Shown piece after piece: positions 33,351 to 44,564 of a stretch of DNA of 64,000 nucleotides. Within the stretch, counting starts at the first letter, position 1; each line of letters starts with the position of its first letter. The notes under the pieces were generated by a model, which had not been told where the DNA came from, did not search any database, and saw only the letters and a program-made list of their open reading frames with translations. This DNA is from Sepiola atlantica. Taxonomy: Eukaryota; Mollusca; Cephalopoda; Sepiida; Sepiolidae. Both the position numbers and the translations under genes were made by a program. The stretch lies in assembly GCA_963556195.1 (NCBI GenBank), contig OY744520.1, positions 147,476,929-147,540,928 of the forward strand, given 5' to 3'.

Positions 33351-34440
33351 CACAAGTTGTCAGTTAATCCACTAACAAATATATGCGACTAGAGGGAACA
33401 TATTTTTATTAGGCTGAGATGATTATATTATTGAGAAAGAATTGCATACAATACAGGGTTAAAGCAAAATGTTTTTTGAACTATAACAATCATGTCCAAC
33501 GCTATTAATAATGTTTACCCATTCATTTATTAATCTTTTATTAGCGCTTTGAATTTATGTTTTGAAATATGACGGAAATCATCAATCTATGACGTCACGC
33601 CAAAACTATTATTATTTTGTTAAAGCAATGTTTTAAGCTCTATTAACAAGAAAGTCTAAATTAGTCGGTTGGTAGAAACTCAGACTGAAGACCCTTAAGT
33701 TTCGGTTTCAATTACCGGTCATGGCATCCACTTTAGTTGTCATTATTTGCTATTAATGCAATATTATCTATTTCAAAGAGTGGTTAAGATCTTTGATATT
33801 TCGAAATGTGATAACTTCCGTAATGTATTTATTACGTTTTTTAAAAAAATTGACTGACGGACAGGCGGATGCAATCCCTATTTAAATAATATGGCGGTTT
33901 ATATTCGTTTCTGGTTTTACTTTATTCTCTGAAACATACTCGTTTTCTTCTTAAGTTTGTTTAATCTATATCTGAAGTAGTTTGTTCTATTTTCATGTTT
34001 GTCTGTCTGTACGCTAGCTGACTCAAAAGTGTATTAAAAGATTTCCGCTAAAAATCAGAATGTTATAGTTACAAATGACTGAAACATTAGATAGCATCGT
34101 TTAATAATAATCAATCAGCAATGACAATAGGGCTATAAGCGCAGACAATAAAATATAGATTGAAATAAGCGACGCTAAAAAGTTAGTTAATGCGTAAGAT
34201 AGACAACAGGAAAACATCACCAGAAAAAAACCAACAGAAGAAAATTAAAGAGAAGAAAAGTATCAACACGCATGATTAAAAAAGCAAGATATTGAGCGTA
34301 TACTCATATGCCACTGTCACTGTTCCGGAATCGTTTTTAGAAGCGTCTTTATGATTTATCTTCTGTTAATTTCCCCCCTGTCGTTTTCCTTTCTTTTAAT
34401 TTGTTCTGTTTCCTTTCTATTTTTTCTTTTGTTTCTAGTT
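33350..34440. other. AT-rich unassigned DNA
   Basis: No genes or clear repeats. A few CTGTCTGTAC/GACGGACAGG words near 33850 and 34003 may be stray R-C units. Confidence 0.4.
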
Positions 34441-34625
34441 TTAAGATGCGTCCAATGATCTCTATTAGAGACTATGTCTGTCGGTCGTAACTCAGTTGGT
34501 CTGTCATGTTTAAGTTTAGAAATAGTATTATTATCGTTCTGTCACGCTTATCTTACAAATGACATTTTTGCCGGACTGTCAAGCTTAGGTTTGAAATTAC
34601 ATTTTTAGATACGCCCATACGTGTG
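34440..34625 (-). repeat. GACAGAC repeat family (R-C), inverted locus
   Basis: The minus strand has ATTTCAAACCTAAGCTTGAC, AGATAAGCGTGACAGAAC and CTAAACTTAAACATGACAGA: three units in about 130 bp. TATCTAAAAATGTAATTTC adjoins the first. Confidence 0.7.
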
Positions 34626-34764
34626 TATTTCCGTAATTCCAACTGTCAGGATTACACTTCAAATAGAATGTTCATCAATGAAACACGCATACACAGAATA
34701 TTTGCTCTTGTTTCTTGTTTCCTATTCTCATTTTTATATTTTTTAATACTTAACCCTACCCAAC

Positions 34765-34765
<1 letters not shown>

Positions 34766-34834
<69 letters not shown>
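34766..34834. repeat. (TA)n microsatellite
   Basis: About 34 TA units. Confidence 0.98.
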
Positions 34835-34837
<3 letters not shown>

Positions 34838-35402
34838 AAAAAAATTGAACTAATATTCCAACGTAATGGAAAATGGAAAAAGGAAAAGCTAAAATATTAT
34901 TAATGTATATTATCAACGTTTCCTCTTTATTTCGATACTTCGTCATGATGATTAGTCTGAAGAAAATAACACACTAAGTACAAATATTTGAAACAGTGGT
35001 AATAGAAGAAGAGATGCTTAAAGGCCGCTTATGAAAATATACATTATGAGCAATTAATATATTGTAGCAGTGAACGAAATTGTGTGTGCGTGGGCAATGA
35101 TAACGGTCGGAGTTATTAAAACTATTAGGGAGGGGATCGAGAGTGCTTGGTGTAAGCCACAAGGGTCGCTTATAAAAAGATAAGTTATGGGCTCAAAAAG
35201 ATGGAAGCAGTAGGAGAAAATAAATTAACTGAAGAAGGTGTGGGGAAGACATTGTTAGTGGTCGCAGTTATTTAAACCATAAGGTAGAAGGAAGAAGCAT
35301 GCATCATGTTTATTGAGTAACGTTAAACATCAATGAAGGATAAGGGGACGGTGTAGGCGGGGGAGGACGAAATAAAGATATGGCGAGGGGAAAGTAATGT
35401 AT

Positions 35403-35411
35403 TAATATTTA

Positions 35412-35445
<34 letters not shown>

Positions 35446-35460
35446 AAATATATATATATA

Positions 35461-35549
<89 letters not shown>

Positions 35550-35565
35550 TACATATATGCACATA
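35403..35565. repeat. Interrupted (TA)n array
   Basis: TA runs separated by TTGAAATA, TTTAATA and AAATA, ending in CATATATACATATATGCACA. Confidence 0.97.
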
Positions 35566-35899
35566 TATTACATACAGGCGCGCATTTTTATGGAAAATAA
35601 AATAGGGGAACACATATATTATTTATGTAATTGACTGGAAATACATTGGCTGTCAGAAGATTAAAACATGTGATTTTGTTGTTTGTTTTTTTTCGAAATA
35701 AAACATAGCTGTTGGAAATTGAAATAAGAAAAATGTTTATGAAATCCAACCAATATTTTTGTTAATTTATATTATTTTTTTGTTTCACTTTTCATTTTAT
35801 TGTTGATATTACGGGTGAAGTATGTTGGAAGTGTGGTATAAAGTAGCTAACCTGGATCTAAATTCAAGTTTTTTTCGGATAAAATAAGTTTGCCGATTA

Positions 35900-36860
35900 A
35901 AAGAGATACATTGTAGAAGCCATTGTTGTTTAAATTGTGTTAGAGTTTATAATGAGAACTGATTCAAGAAGTTTCGTCGAGATTTATTTTAAATGAATTT
36001 TACGATTTTAGCCTGCCCAAAATTAAATGAATGATCGTGTTTTAATGCATGTGCGAAAAGTGCCTTCAGAGAATTGTTATTTTTTTATATATCTTTTATG
36101 TTCACTAAGCCTTTTCGTCAGTTCCCGTTCAGTCTCCCCTTACGCATATCTATTGACAATAACTGCATTGGACAGTGTATAAACCTGCATTAGATGTGTT
36201 TTTTTTAATGTTATGCTGTTTTTAATGCTCGTTTTATAGTTTGTGATTTAATTTGTATTGTCGGAATTCCCAGTTAATTTAGAGTGTTGCAAGTTATTGT
36301 GTTACCAGAATGGGTATGGAAAAAGAAGATGTCTATTTATGAGAGAAATGTGCTGTGTATAGGATTTGGCTCATTACTTTTTAAAAAATATTTGTAGGGC
36401 TTTTTCCTTTGCATTTAATATGACATTTGTGAGGTATGTTTTCAATGAATTTGTGATGTATTTGAATTCGTCGTCTAGATATTATGGACTGCAGATTACA
36501 AAAGCACTTAGGAAAAAACAATGATCATGCCTGTTTTAATGTTGTTCTTATGGTGTGAATACACATGTATATAGTCGTTTTCGTGAATGGTTTTGCGATC
36601 AACTTTAAATGATAAGTTATTGTTGGATTTTATTATAAGTGTGCCTAAAGATGGTATCCAGTTATTTTTCTCTGTTTCATAAGTAATTTATTTGGAGGGT
36701 TCGACTGGTTTAATTTATTTTTGAGAATTTCAATTTGTGTGTTTTCGGGTAGAAAAGTTAGAATGTCATCAATATATCTAAAGTATTTAGTTCTTCGAGG
36801 TAATCTAAATTTGAAAGGGCGAGACTCTAGGAATTCTAAGAATAGACAGGCTAGTATTCC
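35900..36860 (-). pseudogene. Penelope-like element: RT C-terminus and GIY-YIG domain
   Basis: The minus strand gives LEFLES, then KFRLPRRTKYFRYIDDILTF with YIDD at about 36764-36776, then FKVDRKTIHENDYIHVYSHH and a region reading SEHKRYIKK and EGTFR followed by IINSNTI near 35950-36170. RT with YIDD and downstream PT/H...Y..SHH and a C-terminal GIY-YIG-like nuclease is the order of Penelope-like elements. Frame changes and stops are frequent, so this is an old copy. The N-terminal RT is missing beyond the junction at 36860. Confidence 0.75.
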
Positions 36861-36861
36861 A

Positions 36862-36935
36862 ACCCTCTGAGTGGAGTACTAGCCTGCCTATTCTAAGATA
36901 TCCTAGCGTATCGCCCTTCAAATTAACATAGTATT
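36862..36935 (+). pseudogene. Second Penelope-like RT fragment in inverted orientation
   Basis: The plus strand reads SGVLACLF, then a near match to the LEFLES...PFK block of 36815-36860. Together 36815-36935 forms an imperfect hairpin with about 45-bp arms. Penelope-like elements often insert as inverted or tandem partial copies, which would explain it. Confidence 0.6.
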
Positions 36936-37287
36936 CAAAACCCAAATAATATGCCCTCGGTATGGCGACACCACACTGTCTTATACGAGGAATGGTACGA
37001 CTTCTCCGAGTCATGTTGCCTATAGAAACAGAACTAAACAAGATACTCCACTAGACTAAACGGCTTCTTGTCCTAGAATCCTGTAAGATCAAGAGACCAC
37101 GAGAAATATATACTATAACACAGTAAACTTCTTAACTTGTTTCCAAACTCAACGTTTGAAAGATACAGGAGAACTCTAATGAAATATTAAAATATCTATG
37201 TATCTCATATAGAGATCAAATGTTAGCCCTAAGAAAGGGACCCCTTGATTTCTGAGAACTTTGACTGAAATCAAATAAAAAATCAAA

Positions 37288-37290
<3 letters not shown>
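36930..37290. repeat. Dispersed repeat R-A, copy 2
   Basis: Second copy of the family at 30400-30830, in the same orientation and about 70-80% alike by eye. It ends near the (TA)n tract at 37290. Confidence 0.75.

Positions 37291-37356
<66 letters not shown>
37290..37356. repeat. (TA)n microsatellite
   Basis: About 33 TA units. Confidence 0.97.
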
Positions 37357-37359
<3 letters not shown>

Positions 37360-37641
37360 CTGTACTGATCCGGCGTTTGTAAAACTCTCTACGTTCTATA
37401 AACTCACTTTTTATTTTAAAGATCAGTATCTAAGCTAAAAAATCAAATACAGAACGCAACTCTTTCTAAAAAAGGAGGCTATCCTTATTAGTTGATTTTG
37501 TAGGTGTTTACTTAAGCATGTCTTTATATTAGCAAACTGCCCAAGCTGATTAAGTTTTTTTGTTGCAGTGAAGTACGTCAGCCTATTGCCAGAAACTTAC
37601 ATAAAAATACAATTTAAAATTAGCTCGTCAGTTAAAAATCG

Positions 37642-37679
<38 letters not shown>
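37642..37679. repeat. (TA)n microsatellite
   Basis: About 18 TA units directly before repeat R-B. Confidence 0.97.
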
Positions 37680-37680
<1 letters not shown>

Positions 37681-37685
37681 AGCAG

Positions 37686-38240
37686 AATACTAGTCCTACG
37701 ACGGCTAAAATAAATTCCCCGAACAGAACCGTTTTGCACAAATTTTATGCCTTCTTACGAGGTTAAAACCCAGATATAATGTTACTAAAACTTTTGTCTA
37801 GAATCATGATTTTCATTTTGATCAACATTCATTGCATACATGATATTGATTCTAGAAAATGTCTCAAATTGTAGGCTTAAGCTTAAGTGGTTTTAAGAAG
37901 AAATTGTAATTCAAGGAATCTTCCTTCATTGGTAATTAATGAATATGAATTAAATTAAATGCAAATCTGTAACACTTTCAGAATGAAAGTTTCTGTCCAT
38001 ATTATGTCCGTAAAACTCTTTAAAATACGCCAAAAAGCTGCAATTTAAAGAATATTTATCAATTGATGTTAAAATTTCACCAAAATCAAAGTTATTTGAA
38101 TTCTCACAATAAGCTTGAACCTTTTTTTACAGCCTTTGCAGAAAACTAAATTAAACTAAATATAAACCATATTTAGACCCTTTATGCCTACCAGCTATGT
38201 TCCAAAATTCATAATAGTCGGTTAATTAGTTCAAAAGAGC
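37686..38240 (+). repeat. Dispersed repeat R-B, plus copy
   Basis: Inverted relative to 28060-28645. It begins just after a (TA)n tract with ATACTAGTCCTACGACGGC and ends with a TAATAGTCGGTTAATTAGTT block. The AAAATTTCACCAAAATCAA word resembles the ends of many invertebrate repeats, but the class is unknown. Confidence 0.7.
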
Positions 38241-38283
38241 ATGTTGCTCCTATCAATAAATAAACTAACCTAACTCTCTTTCT

Positions 38284-38285
<2 letters not shown>

Positions 38286-38339
<54 letters not shown>
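38286..38339. repeat. (TA)n microsatellite
   Basis: About 27 TA units at the outer end of the foldback pair. Confidence 0.97.
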
Positions 38340-38341
<2 letters not shown>

Positions 38342-38769
38342 GGTAAGGTGCACGATAAGGTATGAAAATGAAATGCCATGGTAAACAACATGTGTGAAAA
38401 AAAACAAATGGAAAACAGGTTAAAATGCAGGAGAAAAATAAAAACAAGAGATTTGACTGGTTTCGTTCGTACTAAAATAAAGTGAATATTTAGAAACAAT
38501 TTTATTTTGAAAGCACACACATGGGAGAAGGAAAAGATGATTCGATTGGACCGTATGAGAACATTTATAACGACATTGAAATATGATTTGACAAGTAGGT
38601 GACATATTCCTGTTTGTTTCTTCTTTTTGCTTATTCTCTTTTTTCTTTTTCTGTTTCCTTTTCAGACCTACCGAGCTAGTATAGGAGAGGCGGTAGGCGG
38701 AAGGGGTGAAAGCGATAAGAGGGAAGAAGACAGATCAACTAACCAGGATAAGCACACATGAAGTGGAAG

Positions 38770-38800
<31 letters not shown>

Positions 38801-39062
38801 TGCATACAATTAAGTATGTAAATATATATAAGTATAAATAAACACAACCCTACCTATCACACATAGGAACAGGCATTACATTTTCTCATGTGGTGCAATC
38901 AGATCATCTTTTCTTTCTCCGATGTGTGTTCCTTCAAAATAAAATCGTTTCCAAATCTTCACTTTTTGTGAAGACGTTCGTAAATATAAAAAAAACGGTA
39001 ACATCTCTTGTTTTTGTTATTCTCCTGCATTTTAACCTGTTTTCCGTGTGTCTTTTTTCACG

Positions 39063-39066
<4 letters not shown>
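38340..39066. mobile_element. Foldback pair, ~190-bp inverted arms
   Basis: GGAAAACAGGTTAAAATGCA then GGAGAA... at 38408-38435 and its reverse complement at about 39019-39046. The arms extend through CAAGAGAT, TTTTATTTTGAA and GGAGAA(G/A)GAAAAGATGAT to 38570 and 38885. Between them lie about 310 bp, including a GA-rich part and (TA)n at 38769-38797. Both outer ends abut (TA)n tracts. No coding capacity. Confidence 0.85.
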
Positions 39067-39137
<71 letters not shown>

Positions 39138-39195
39138 TAATATATATATATATATGTATATGTATATATATGTATATATATATATTAATATATAA
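39067..39195. repeat. (TA)n array with interruptions
   Basis: Pure TA to 39121, then TA with TGTA and TTAA interruptions. Confidence 0.97.
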
Positions 39196-39291
39196 TAATG
39201 GTAATAATCCAGGTGAAAAATATCCACAGGGTGGTAATCCAGAGAATTTTAACCGGGTTTATAAAAAGTGCTCAATATCAAAATAGAGCTT

Positions 39292-39375
39292 TATATATGA
39301 TAGTTTTATTTACACAGACATGTACAAAATCTGCAGATTTTGTACATGTCTGTGTAAATAAAACTATCATATATA
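39292..39375. repeat. 84-bp perfect palindrome
   Basis: 39292-39333 is the exact reverse complement of 39334-39375, with no spacer and CTGCAG at the centre. The arm carries GATAGTTTTATTTACACAGA then CATGTACAAAATCTG. Long TA arrays lie on both sides. Confidence 0.97.
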
Positions 39376-39869
39376 TTAATATATATATATGTATATATAT
39401 GCATATATATATGTATATATATATATTAATATATATATGTATATATATATATATGCATATATATATGTATATATATATGCATATATATGTATATATATGT
39501 ACATATACATATATATATGTATATATATGTATATATATGTATATATATGTATATATATACATATATATATGTATATATATGCATATACATATGTAAATAT
39601 ATATGTATATATATACATATATACATATGTATATATATCTATATATATGCATATATATATGCATATATATATGTATATATATACATATATATGTATACTT
39701 TTATGTATATATATATGTATATATATACATATATATATATGTATATATATACATATATATATATGTATATATACATATGTATATGTATATATATCTGCAT
39801 ATATATATATGTATATATATCCATATATACATATGTATATGTATAGATATATGTTTATATATATATGTT

Positions 39870-39922
<53 letters not shown>
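39371..39922. repeat. Degenerate TA array with ATGTATATATATGCATA-type units
   Basis: About 550 bp of TA broken by G or C roughly every 8-14 bases (GTATATATATG, GCATATATAT, ACATATATAT). It ends in a pure (TA)n run from about 39877. Long tyrosine/isoleucine frames in all registers are by-products. Confidence 0.97.
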
Positions 39923-39926
<4 letters not shown>

Positions 39927-40103
39927 ACAATTATGCTACATTTTAGTGACCAAGATTTTATTAACCTTACTGATCATCTTTTAAAAACCAAAACTTCGGT
40001 ACATTTATATATGCTCTGTTATTATATGTTAACACTCATGTAGATTTTTCCTTGAAAACAATGGTCTACATAAAATAGAAAATATATGCAAACGCATAAA
40101 CCC

Positions 40104-40105
<2 letters not shown>

Positions 40106-40156
<51 letters not shown>

Positions 40157-40190
40157 TAAATATATATATATATACTCATATATATATATG
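40106..40190. repeat. (TA)n microsatellite
   Basis: TA units, then AAATAAATATAAA and more TA. Confidence 0.95.
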
Positions 40191-40554
40191 AACTTTGTCT
40201 TCGCATCTACTTTGCATTCTCGTTTGTTCTTTGTCATCAGATTTTGATTTTTTTATATATCCTTTAAACCCGAGTAAAGTTCGTCATCTCCCCCAGGGAA
40301 CCTGCCCTTCACCTCTCCCTAGACACAATTATCCTTACTCCGTGTTTCCATCCTCTGCAAACTGATACAACGCCTGCCACCATCACATCATCGTCTCTAC
40401 CGCAGCTCATCAAACGCCATCGACGTAGTTCCCTATTTTGTTGTGATCGGAATGGGGATTTTCGCAAAAGTTCGAACTAATTATAGTAATTCCTAATACG
40501 TACTTTTCATGCCTATATTAAGAGATAATGAGAGGGTATTATTTATTAATAATA

Positions 40555-40800
40555 TATTATTGTTTTATATCATATACGTATATTATCAAAACATATATAA
40601 TGTTTATATATATAGCAATATTTAATTAAAGTAAATATTTAATTACTTTTAATTACTTACGCGGCGTGTTAATCTGATGTTGCGTTATCATCAGTGTAGA
40701 AGATGATAATTTCAGACGGTTGCCAGATTCGAACCCAGTTACAGAATAACCATGAACTCCGCAAGCAAGCGCTCTAAATGAATGGCCACAAAAATTACTA
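40555..40800 (-). repeat. tRNA-derived SINE
   Basis: The minus-strand head runs from about 40795 to 40728: GCCATTCATTTAGAGCGCTT with box A, then GGTTCGAATCTGGC as box B, matching the head at 1-75. The body has ACGCAACATCAGATTAACAC, and the tail is short TATA-rich sequence near 40560-40615. Confidence 0.72.
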
Positions 40801-40875
40801 CGTAAAAAAAAGAGAATTAAGTTCTATTTATGCCTAAACAGAGTGGGCACAGAGAGTAGACTAGCGAGAGTTGTT

Positions 40876-40876
<1 letters not shown>

Positions 40877-40910
<34 letters not shown>
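40877..40910. repeat. (TA)n(TG)n microsatellite
   Basis: About 16 TA units then TGTGTGTG. Confidence 0.95.
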
Positions 40911-40917
<7 letters not shown>

Positions 40918-41030
40918 AAATCCACGTACACATGTTTTTCACGGTCTACCGATCTTCAGCGTGACTTTTAGCAAGATTGGAATCCGCGACCACATTGTAG
41001 TCTAGCCTAAAAAATCCATGCGGGGGATAC
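40911..41030 (-). repeat. SINE-like body fragment with (TA)n tail
   Basis: The minus strand reads TCGCGGATTCCAATCTTGC, then ACCGTGAAAAACATGTGTAC before the TG/TA tail. This is the same head-body-(TA)n layout as the other SINEs. Confidence 0.45.
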
Positions 41031-41139
41031 GCTATATAATTAGGATGATTATTTGTAAAGTTGGAAAAGTTAAGAGTTAAAAATTAACAAATTATAGAAT
41101 TTAAGAATTAGTCTAATGTTAGAGAGGCGGGTTGTTGGC

Positions 41140-42090
41140 TGGGAGGAAGGGTGTCAGAGGGAATAATGATATTTATGTATTTAAATTCCGCTTGTGCCTG
41201 CAATTTGAGATAAGTTCATTTTTAAAGTTAATAATAGTTTTGCTTTTAGCGGCTGTAGCTATCATAAATGTTTCTAATGTACATAGTCGGAAGAAAACGA
41301 ATCCTGGAGTGTAGGATTTAGACCTTTTAAATATTGCCCAATGTAGGGAGTAGGGAGTGCTTTTACTGTTAAAGCTTTTTATTAGATTGGATAGAGAGGT
41401 GCCAGTGTCATTGTTATTATTGTGTTTGAAAGACTAGATATGGTTTGTGATTCGGGTCTCGATGGGGAAGGCACTTGCCCCAATGTAAGTGTGTTTTTAG
41501 CATGTGGTTGTTATTATAGTATTTGTATTCTTTATAGTTTCGGGATTGTTTTGGGTTTGTATGTTCAAGTTATGGACCAAAGTTAAGTTGAAATTGTTAG
41601 GTGGTGAAGATGAGAGTATTTACGGGGGTTGTTGGTTAGTGCAAAAGGTGTTATTTAGAGTGTCGTTTGGTACAAGAAGTTGGGTATGTGGAGAGCTATA
41701 GGGTGAGGGGAGAATTTGTATGTTGGTGTCTGTTCACATAATGGCGTTTTGGTGGAATTGTTTAACAGTACCAGCGTATATGACGTTACTTTGTATGCAA
41801 TTGCTATTTAATGGGCATTCTCTGGATTTCTGGCAGTTACAATTATTAGTAGAGGATATAATGGGTGTTAGTTGCTGGGCAGATTTCATTTTTTTGTTAT
41901 TAGATGTGATGATGGTTTGTGCTATATTGGGCATTGTGGACTAGGACATTTTAATAGAGTTTTTATTTAAAATAGTCTTGTACTTATCCGGGGGCTTGAA
42001 TAAGTTATCTTAAATTTTGAAGAATTCCTTAGCGATATTTGTTTTCACATTACACTTATAGGGTGGATTAAATTATTAAGTTAGTTACGT
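41140..42090 (-). pseudogene. Penelope-like element fragment with GIY-YIG endonuclease
   Basis: On the minus strand: NPPYKCNVKTNIAKEFFKI (about 42080), NKNSIKMS, NNCNCQKSRECPLNSNCIQS and NVIYAGTV (41820-41745), then TYIGAS with ETRITNHISSFKH, LHWAIFKRSKSYTPG and a C-terminal ELISNCRHKRNL near 41180. IYAGTV...TYIGAS is the GIY and YIG pair, R and E positions follow, and the Cys-rich CNC...CPL block is usual just upstream in Penelope-like elements. Stops and one or two frame changes show decay. It is more divergent from the fragments at 23010 and 35900 than they would be as copies of one element. Confidence 0.72.
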
Positions 42091-42364
42091 CTTTTCCGTC
42101 GAGTTTATACTTATTTGATATTTAAGATATAGGTGAAATGTGTCATCTTTATTATAGGTTTTATTTTAATTTTCTTGTGTATTGAGTTTATATAGAGTTT
42201 GATTTTCATTATTGACGATATTGTTGGGAAAATTGTTTTTGATAAAGGTTTGTTTTATATTACAATTTTTTTACAAATTCTTTACAGATGATGATATGAT
42301 ATATGCGAAATGGGCGAGGTCTTTCATTAAAGCTGTGCGGAGTATGTTTGTCTTGTTTTGGAGA

Positions 42365-43000
42365 GATGAACGCATATAAAAACCCTTGACTCAGCATTGA
42401 ACAACACCTGTCGCTTGATTACTGACTGCTTGAAGCTCACCAACCTGAACAACCTTCATTTTCTCACTGGCATTGCCCCTTCAAATGTGAGACAAAAAGT
42501 TGCCAGTCGAGTAGATATCACAAAGGCTATCAGTGATTAACGTAATCTCCTTCATTGACGTGAACCAACGGTATAACAACTGAATTCAAGGAGAAGCTTC
42601 CTCAGCTATGTCGAACCCTTAACAACATCTCAGGAAGAGACCAGACTACAGCTGTGGACTAGACGGCTACGAGATGCCCTCCCCATAACGATATGGGAAT
42701 CTCTGCTTCTGAAGAACCCCTATCCGGTTCAGAGTCACCCTGGCTCCAGTGGAAAACACTAAACCGCATGAGAACGGGAATGGGGCGATCAAAGTTCGCT
42801 ATGAGTAAATGGGGCTACAAAACTGACTCAATCATCTGTGAATGTGTAGATGAGGAACATACGATGCAACACTGCCTAGTCTGCCCAACTGGTGTAGCTT
42901 GAAAGATCTTGCAGATTACAACACAATTGCAAAGGACTGCATAAAAATGTTGAAACTGTCATATGATCACATGCTTAAAGACACGCAAAGAAGAAGATTA
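42365..43000 (+). pseudogene. LINE ORF C-terminal fragment
   Basis: The plus strand reads PLDSALNNTCRLITDCLK, LHFLTGIAPSNVRQKVASR, SFLSYVEPLTTS, ETRLQLWTRRLRDALP and then WKTLNRMRTGMGRSKFAMSK, with WGYKTDS, CECVDEEHTMQHCLVCP. The C.C...H..CP group is the zinc-binding-like tail found after RT in several LINE clades. Frameshifts and stops are present. It follows directly after, and in opposite orientation to, the Penelope-like fragment. Confidence 0.72.
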
Positions 43001-43181
43001 AAGTTATTTTTTTTATTTTTTAGAACATTCGCTGTGGTAGTTGAGGGAGCTGGAGTTATTATTAGCGGGTTTTTAATAGGTGGGTATTGTGTATTGGGTA
43101 GGATTATTTGCAGTCTATAAGTACGTTGTGGAATGGAATGTTATTGTTAATATTTACTTTGTGAATCAATCAGATATGTAT

Positions 43182-43183
<2 letters not shown>

Positions 43184-43249
<66 letters not shown>

Positions 43250-43258
43250 ATATATATC
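43184..43258. repeat. (TA)n(TG)n microsatellite
   Basis: About 22 TA units then about 10 TG units and TA. Confidence 0.97.
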
Positions 43259-43436
43259 ATAACTTACATAATTAATATCATGTGAGCATGTTTAAAAATA
43301 TAAACATCAACAAAAATTAAGGTGATATATTTTCTAGTCTCATTAGGATACAACAAAAGTTAAAAGATTTAACTTTATTTAACATTATATACTTACATTA
43401 TTAATTTGCATTGCAATAAATCAATAAACAACGGAA

Positions 43437-43742
43437 TTGTGTACGATCGTTTCAGAGACCATGTATTTTTATGATTACTATCAGATTCTATCGTCGACAC
43501 AGAGTGTAGACACTAAATTAAAGTTATATATACAGCATCACTGGACCATATACGCACATCCTCAATTACACAGCAAATTAGAAACAAAGAGAGGAGTTGA
43601 TGTATGTAGAACTCAAATTATAGCAGACCAGGCGGTAACATTTTTTAGGGATGCATCTAGGGGGTCAAAGTTAAAGAAAACGGATGCAACATTTCATGTA
43701 AAGAGTAGCATACCCAATGAAACAGAAAATCATTCATCATAG
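43437..43742 (+). other. Unrecognised 101-codon open frame
   Basis: From 43437 a frame of normal-looking composition includes KLYIQHHWTIYAHPQLHSKL and VCRTQIIADQAVTFFRDASR. Downstream at 43850-43950 other frames give ITALKYEAYLKNIPTTLDVV, so this may be a piece of a decayed retroelement. I recognise no domain. The start codon is the first available, not supported by context. Confidence 0.3.
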
Positions 43743-43949
43743 TAATGAAATCTAAAAGTTATTGAAAGGAAAACTAACCTACACATATGATCTTACAATG
43801 CGAAAACGGTTATAAAGGCTCTAAAGCTTAATTATCAGTGGTATAGCAATTGGTCATAACAGCGTTAAAGTATGAAGCGTATTTAAAAAATATTCCAACT
43901 ACACTAGACGTGGTAGAAAAGAAAATCAAAAGATTAATTAAAGAATAAA

Positions 43950-44560
43950 GTATATGGTTAAATAATCTACAAATACAGTTACTATTGTGGCCTTAGTTAA
44001 AAAATGTAATTAAGAATTAAAGTTATTATTTTAATGAGCTATAATCTTTATATCTGATGTTTCCCCTTGAAACATCAGGTAATTCGTAGCAACATACACG
44101 TGTAAAAATTAAATCGATGAAGCAAATTGATCCAATATGATTAGAAAATCAATTATCTTTGGGATGATCGTGTGGGATTTGCAATTGTGTAATTCTAAAA
44201 CAATCCATGAAACCGATTTACATAACCGTATTCCGACCTCCTCCTAGTCAGTACATCAATATACTTGTAAAACTGCGCCAATCAATTAGTTTTATGTAGT
44301 TAGTTTGTTAAATAGAATAGTCGTTATTGTTTGTTTATTAATTCCAACCACGTACAAACAAACGTGAAATAAAAAAATCAATCGAATGTTTGTTGATGCA
44401 GGTGCTTTGCCTAATGAAACAACTGTTTTCAACGCGGTCTGCATTGTTTTTAGCGTGGATGGAGAAGTGAAAAGACATGACTGAAGACGCTTGGAGAAAT
44501 GGCGGTTGGAAGGAAATGATTTAATGAAACACTTGGCTGAAAAGCTTCAAAGCATCGATT
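43950..44560. other. AT-rich unassigned DNA
   Basis: One short hairpin word, TGATGTTTCCCCTTGAAACATCA, at about 44057-44080. Otherwise no supported feature. Confidence 0.4.
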
Positions 44561-44564
44561 TATC

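Noticed and set aside
39198..40043. Tyr/Ile-rich frames up to 185 codons
   Set aside because: Translation of degenerate TA arrays, open in several frames on both strands.
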